Below the pieces are notes generated by a model. It searched no databases. It was not told the DNA's origin and worked only from the letters and a program-made list of their open reading frames with translations. 35,448 nt of DNA from Paenibacillus sp. Soil787 (GTDB taxonomy: Bacteria > Bacillota > Bacilli > Paenibacillales > NBRC-103111): the NCBI RefSeq assembly GCF_001429545.1, contig NZ_LMSP01000047.1, forward strand, positions 73,542 to 108,989. Direction: 5' to 3'. Below, one piece after another: positions 32,221 to 35,448 of the stretch. The position numbers and the translations under genes were made by a program. Every line of letters starts with the position of its first letter. Position 1 is the stretch's first letter.

Positions 32221-32622
32221 ATGAGTATCGCATTAGGATTATTAATTATTCGTTTGGTTGTTGGATTAAGCTTTGTGGCGCATGGGGCACAGAAGTTGTT
32301 TGGTTGGTTCGGAGGCTATGGTCCGAAAGGAACGGGCGGCTGGATGGAATCCATCGGCATTAAACCCGGTGTTGTTATGGCGGTTATGGCAGGGCTCATG
32401 GAGTTCTTAGGCGGGGCATTATTTGCCGCTGGATTAGGTACAGTCATTGCTTCATTACTTATCGTCATGACGATGGTCGTTGCGATTGTCAAAGTACACG
32501 GTAAGAACGGTTATTGGGCTACCGCGGGCGGCTATGAATATAACTTGCTGCTGATTGCCATTGCGGTAGGAGTAGCATTAACAGGTGCAGGAGCTTACTC
32601 CGTCGATGCTTTATTGAAATAA
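32221..32622 (+). CDS. mhqP: DoxX-family membrane protein, MhqP-like
   Basis: This four-helix membrane protein (133 aa) has the DoxX signature IIRLVVGLSFVAHGAQKLFGWFGG, then GLMEFLGGALFAAGLGTVIASLLIV. MhqP of the B. subtilis MhqR regulon is a DoxX-like protein; related proteins act with oxidoreductases against thiol and quinone stress. GGAGGAG is 7-10 bases from ATG 32221, so that start was preferred over ATG 32215. Operator and promoter lie immediately upstream; the dioxygenase gene follows 60 bp later. Confidence 0.85.
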   Translation: MSIALGLLIIRLVVGLSFVAHGAQKLFGWFGGYGPKGTGGWMESIGIKPGVVMAVMAGLMEFLGGALFAAGLGTVIASLLIVMTMVVAIVKVHGKNGYWATAGGYEYNLLLIAIAVGVALTGAGAYSVDALLK

Positions 32623-32683
32623 TCTTGGATACTTTTAAATCAGGTCTGGACATAATTAAACTAAACTAAAGGAGTTGGATTTA

Positions 32684-33646
32684 ATGACACAACAACAACA
32701 ACAACAAACAGCAGGTATTCACCACATAACAGCTTTCGTTCAAAATGCACAGGAAACCGTAGATTTTTATGCAGGGATTCTGGGACTTCGGATGATCAAA
32801 AAGACAATTAACTTTGACGCACCTGAAGTGTACCATTTGTACTTTGGTAATGAAATGGGAAGTCCGGGGACAATCATCACTTTCTTCCCATGGGCGCACT
32901 CTCGTAAAGGACGTATCGGCGGCGGTCAAGTCGGTATCACAACCTATGCTGTGCCTACAGGCAGTCTGTCATTCTGGGAAGAGCGTCTAACGCAGTTTGA
33001 AATTCCTTTTGAAAAAACACAAAGATTCACAGAGACATACCTTCAATTCGAAGATCGGGATGGTCTGAAACTTGAAATCGTAGAGCGCGAGCAAGGAGCG
33101 CTTAGCCAATGGTCATTCGGCGGCATTCCAACGGATAAAGCGATCAAAGGCTTCGGCGGCGCTGTTCTCTACAGCACGGCTCCTGACAAAACCTCTCAGC
33201 TGCTAGAGCAAGTGATGGGGCTTCAAAAAGTAGGGCAAGAGGGAGCTTACGCTCGATTCAAATCCTTTGGAGATTTGGGGAACATCGTCGATCTTAATGT
33301 AACCCCAATGGCCTATGGAGCTGGCGGAGCGGGTACCGTCCATCACATTGCATGGCGCGCCAAAGATGATGCAGAGCATGCACTATGGAGAAGCCATGTA
33401 CAGTCGAATGGGTTCCAACCTACGCCGATCGTGGATCGTCAATATTTTAATGCGATCTACTTCCGTGAAGAAGGCGGCATACTCTTTGAGATTGCAACAG
33501 ACCCTCCGGGCTTTGCACGTGATGAACAGCCTGAGGTGCTAGGTGAGAAACTGATGCTGCCGGAATGGTTCGAAGAGAGTCGTGAGCAAATCGAGCGTAA
33601 TCTTCCGCCGATTCAAGTACGTGTATTGGAGGCGAAAAAACAATGA
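32684..33646 (+). CDS. mhqO: Ring-cleaving dioxygenase, MhqO/MhqE-like (two VOC domains)
   Basis: The 320-aa glyoxalase/extradiol-dioxygenase-fold protein has two VOC halves: the first starts with GIHHITAFVQNAQETVDFY (His 13/14), the second carries VHHIAW (about 219-224) and ILFEIATDPPGFA (Glu about 269), forming a His/His/Glu metal site. Relatives open hydroquinone-type rings. Six Gln codons (CAA repeats) follow the start, a small microsatellite that may vary in length. AAAGGAG is nine bases before ATG 32684. The stop overlaps the next start (ATGA). mhqO and mhqE products are alike, so the exact orthologue is uncertain. Confidence 0.85.
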   Translation: MTQQQQQQTAGIHHITAFVQNAQETVDFYAGILGLRMIKKTINFDAPEVYHLYFGNEMGSPGTIITFFPWAHSRKGRIGGGQVGITTYAVPTGSLSFWEERLTQFEIPFEKTQRFTETYLQFEDRDGLKLEIVEREQGALSQWSFGGIPTDKAIKGFGGAVLYSTAPDKTSQLLEQVMGLQKVGQEGAYARFKSFGDLGNIVDLNVTPMAYGAGGAGTVHHIAWRAKDDAEHALWRSHVQSNGFQPTPIVDRQYFNAIYFREEGGILFEIATDPPGFARDEQPEVLGEKLMLPEWFEESREQIERNLPPIQVRVLEAKKQ

Positions 33647-34251
33647 AGCATATCTTTCAAAAGGGAACGGATATAACGGCTCCGGTACTCGTACTCTTTC
33701 ATGGCACGGGTGGAACCGAACGTGATCTTCTGCCGTTAGCTCAGGCGATTTCACCGACATCGTCGGTGCTGAGCGTTAGAGGTAATGTGCTTGAGAATGG
33801 GATGCCGCGGTTCTTCCGCCGGCTGGCTGAGGGAATCTTCGATGAGGAGGATCTCATCTTCCGTACCAAGGAATTGTATGATTTCCTCGATCAAGCTGCC
33901 GTAGAACACGGCTTTGATCGTAACAATCTCGTAGCCATTGGCTATTCCAACGGTGCAAACATTGCCGGAAGCCTTTTATTCCACTATCCGGATGCACTGC
34001 GAGGAGCGATTCTCCATCATCCGATGGTGCCGCTGAGAGGCATTCAACTGCCGGATCTCTCGGGTATTCCGGTCTTTATCGGAGCGGGTCGGAACGATCC
34101 GATCTGCTCCCCGCAGGAGACAGAGGAATTGCAGAAGCTATTAAGCGAAGCAGGATCACCGGTTGTCGTTCACTGGGAACAGGCAGGGCATCAGTTGACC
34201 CGTTCGGAGGTAGAAGCGGCAGGGACTTGGTTTAAGACGAATTTGGCATGA
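33643..34251 (+). CDS. mhqD: Alpha/beta hydrolase, MhqD-like carboxylesterase
   Basis: The 202-aa hydrolase of the phospholipase/carboxylesterase group has the oxyanion region FHGTGGTERDL (20-30), nucleophile Ser102 in GYSNGA, Asp152 in RNDPI and His183 in GHQL. It overlaps the dioxygenase gene by 4 bp, with GGAGG upstream inside that gene. In B. subtilis mhqD is in an operon with ring-cleaving dioxygenase mhqE, the same pairing in reverse order. It may hydrolyse ring-opened or quinone-derived esters; the substrate is unknown. Confidence 0.88.
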   Translation: MKHIFQKGTDITAPVLVLFHGTGGTERDLLPLAQAISPTSSVLSVRGNVLENGMPRFFRRLAEGIFDEEDLIFRTKELYDFLDQAAVEHGFDRNNLVAIGYSNGANIAGSLLFHYPDALRGAILHHPMVPLRGIQLPDLSGIPVFIGAGRNDPICSPQETEELQKLLSEAGSPVVVHWEQAGHQLTRSEVEAAGTWFKTNLA

Positions 34252-34281
34252 GGCCGAGTCTAGTAAAGGTGGAGATGCTTT

Positions 34282-34893
34282 GTGAGATCTATTGATCCCT
34301 CAAGTCAAAGCGAACGGGAAAACTATAAGCTATTAATAGGCAGCATAATTCCTAGGCCGATTGCATTTGTTACCTCCCTATCCTCGGAGGGTGTGCTCAA
34401 TGCGGCACCGTTTAGTTATTTTACAATTGTGACGGCGAATCCTCCAATGGTTGCTATCTCGGTGCAGAGGAAGCAGGGCATTCGCAAAGACACATCGCGA
34501 AACGCCATCGATACTGGAGCTTTCGTCGTTCATATCTCTGACGAATCGTACATCGACCAGATTAATCAAACCGCTGCTCCGCTAGCGCCGAGTGAAAGCG
34601 AAGTTGCTTTAGCCGGACTTACACCCGTTGCGAGTGAAAAGATTGCTGTACCGGGGATCGCCGAAGCGAGCATACGTATGGAGTGTGTTCTTGAGCAAGT
34701 CGTAACGCTTGGTGGAACAGACGAGGCTCCTGCAGCCGATTTATTAATCGGGAGAGTCGTACAGTTTCATATCGCTGAGTCTTTATATGAGAACGGTCAT
34801 ATTGACCCGAATGGACTTAAGCCCGTCAGCCGGTTGGCCGGCAGCTCGTATGCGAAATTGGGCGAACAATTTGCGATGGATCGTCCCGTTTGA
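34282..34893 (+). CDS. Flavin reductase-like FMN-binding protein (YwrF/DIM6 type)
   Basis: This 203-aa split-barrel flavoprotein has the family start RENYKLLIGSIIPRPIAFVTSLSSEGVLNAAPFSYFTIVTANPPMVAISV and the end LKPVSRLAGSSYAKLG. Such proteins bind FMN and can supply reduced flavin or reduce substrates directly. The start is GTG at 34282 with AAGGTGGAG seven bases upstream. It is 30 bp after mhqD with no terminator between, so it is probably the last gene of the electrophile-stress operon, an addition not found in the B. subtilis mhq operons as I know them. Confidence 0.82.
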   Translation: MRSIDPSSQSERENYKLLIGSIIPRPIAFVTSLSSEGVLNAAPFSYFTIVTANPPMVAISVQRKQGIRKDTSRNAIDTGAFVVHISDESYIDQINQTAAPLAPSESEVALAGLTPVASEKIAVPGIAEASIRMECVLEQVVTLGGTDEAPAADLLIGRVVQFHIAESLYENGHIDPNGLKPVSRLAGSSYAKLGEQFAMDRPV

Positions 34894-34910
34894 ATCTCAA
34901 AAAAATAGGT

Positions 34911-34971
34911 AAGCCCTCGTGTCCATTATCTTTCTTTTAAAAGAAAAAATGGATTGCGGGGGCTTTTTTAT
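34911..34971 (+). terminator. Terminator of the mhq-like operon
   Basis: A long hairpin pairs AAGCCC...TCCATT with AATGGA...GGGGCTT, capped by TCTTTCTTTTAAAAGAAA, and ends in TTTTTT. Confidence 0.8.
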
Positions 34972-35116
34972 TATAACTGCGGAGCTGGCGATCCGGCATG
35001 TTATGATGTTCGGCGAATCAATATCTCTCCTACCGCCAGCATTATTAAGTAAGGAACGCATAAATGGGTCATTAACTAGAGATTGAGGAATGAATCCTTA
35101 TCTCCTGTTGAATGAT

Positions 35117-35299
35117 GTTGTAGAAAATGCAACAATTTCTGCCTAAATCGCGCCTCGCTCCCTTCGTTGTTGCATAATGTACAACAATTGGGCCCGAAAC
35201 AGGGCCATTTCCCTAAAAAGGGTTCAAAATGTTGTACAAACTACAACTTCAACTAGCAAATTAGCCTTTGGACGAGTGAATTGTTGTAGAGATTACAAC
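35117..35299. repeat. Four-dyad intergenic element, copy G
   Basis: GTTGYA-N5-TRCAAC dyads start at 35117, 35169, 35231 and 35283: spacings 52, 62, 52, identical to copy A. Flanks are ++--. Most of 35110-35316 aligns with 91-300, in the same orientation. The rest of 34972-35448 shows nothing else that I can name. Confidence 0.85.
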
Positions 35300-35448
35300 A
35301 TTGGTAGATAGCTATTGCCTTTCTACCCTTACGAAGCTGTTGAATGACTAAATTATTGTATGTTCTGTTTTTTTTCTACGACTGACAAACAACATACTGC
35401 TGTTGAGTAAGGAAGTGGGTGCGAAAATCAACTTCAGATTCATCTTTC

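Noticed and set aside
98..35299. Elements A and G as ends of a composite transposon or attachment sites
   Set aside because: No transposase or integrase is present, and similar elements also occur inside the interval (747, 30955).

Overview
The window looks like chromosomal DNA of a spore-forming Firmicute, most likely Paenibacillus or a close relative. Supporting genes are an H-type small acid-soluble spore protein (sspH), two CotS-family spore-coat kinases, a YesM/YesN-type two-component pair, strong AAGGAGG ribosome binding sites, TTG/GTG starts and many intrinsic terminators. No tRNA, rRNA, CRISPR array, transposase or phage structural gene was seen.

Layout. 1-1205: gene-free, rich in repeats. 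1206-3338: a plasmid-type segregation cassette (ParM-like actin, ribbon-helix-helix ParR-like protein, double winged-helix protein), with a tandem array of twelve 7-bp repeats just upstream that is a candidate centromere. 3399-5331: two CotS-like kinases. 5524-7098: catalase. 7243-12740: a sugar-sensing module (membrane-anchored sugar-binding protein, LytS/YesM kinase, YesN/AraC regulator) followed by a sugar:H+ symporter. 13168-15661: an AraJ-type efflux protein and an old yellow enzyme. 16082-18575: a DUF421 membrane protein, an NSS transporter and sspH. 18816-21274: an RlmN-like methyltransferase and two base-excision glycosylases. 21411-25072: a Tat/lipobox intradiol dioxygenase-like protein, a membrane protein, a secreted helical protein and threonine synthase. 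25206-27028: a five-repeat secreted protein and an unexplained short reading frame. 27307-30824: a BmrC/BmrD-like heterodimeric ABC exporter. 31692-34893: an MhqR-type quinone/electrophile-stress cluster with two well-placed operators.

The most unusual signal is not a gene. Intergenic DNA holds a family of elements, each made of four 17-bp dyads (6-bp half-site, 5-bp spacer, 6-bp half-site). Start-to-start spacings are 52, 62 and 52 bp, which are close to whole numbers of helical turns, and the flanks run in a ++-- order. Three copies use GTTGYA half-sites (98-280; 747-924, where the first spacing is 47; 35117-35299). A fourth (30955-31137) keeps exactly 52/62/52 but has mostly changed to GCTGYA/GATGCA half-sites. 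Two further relatives have their own half-sites and similar spacing (31185-31363; 12796-12966). This pattern of conserved geometry with changing but still symmetric sites suggests a dispersed protein-binding or DNA-architecture element.

All product names come from reading motifs by eye, without database searches; symbols are given only where the family is clear.
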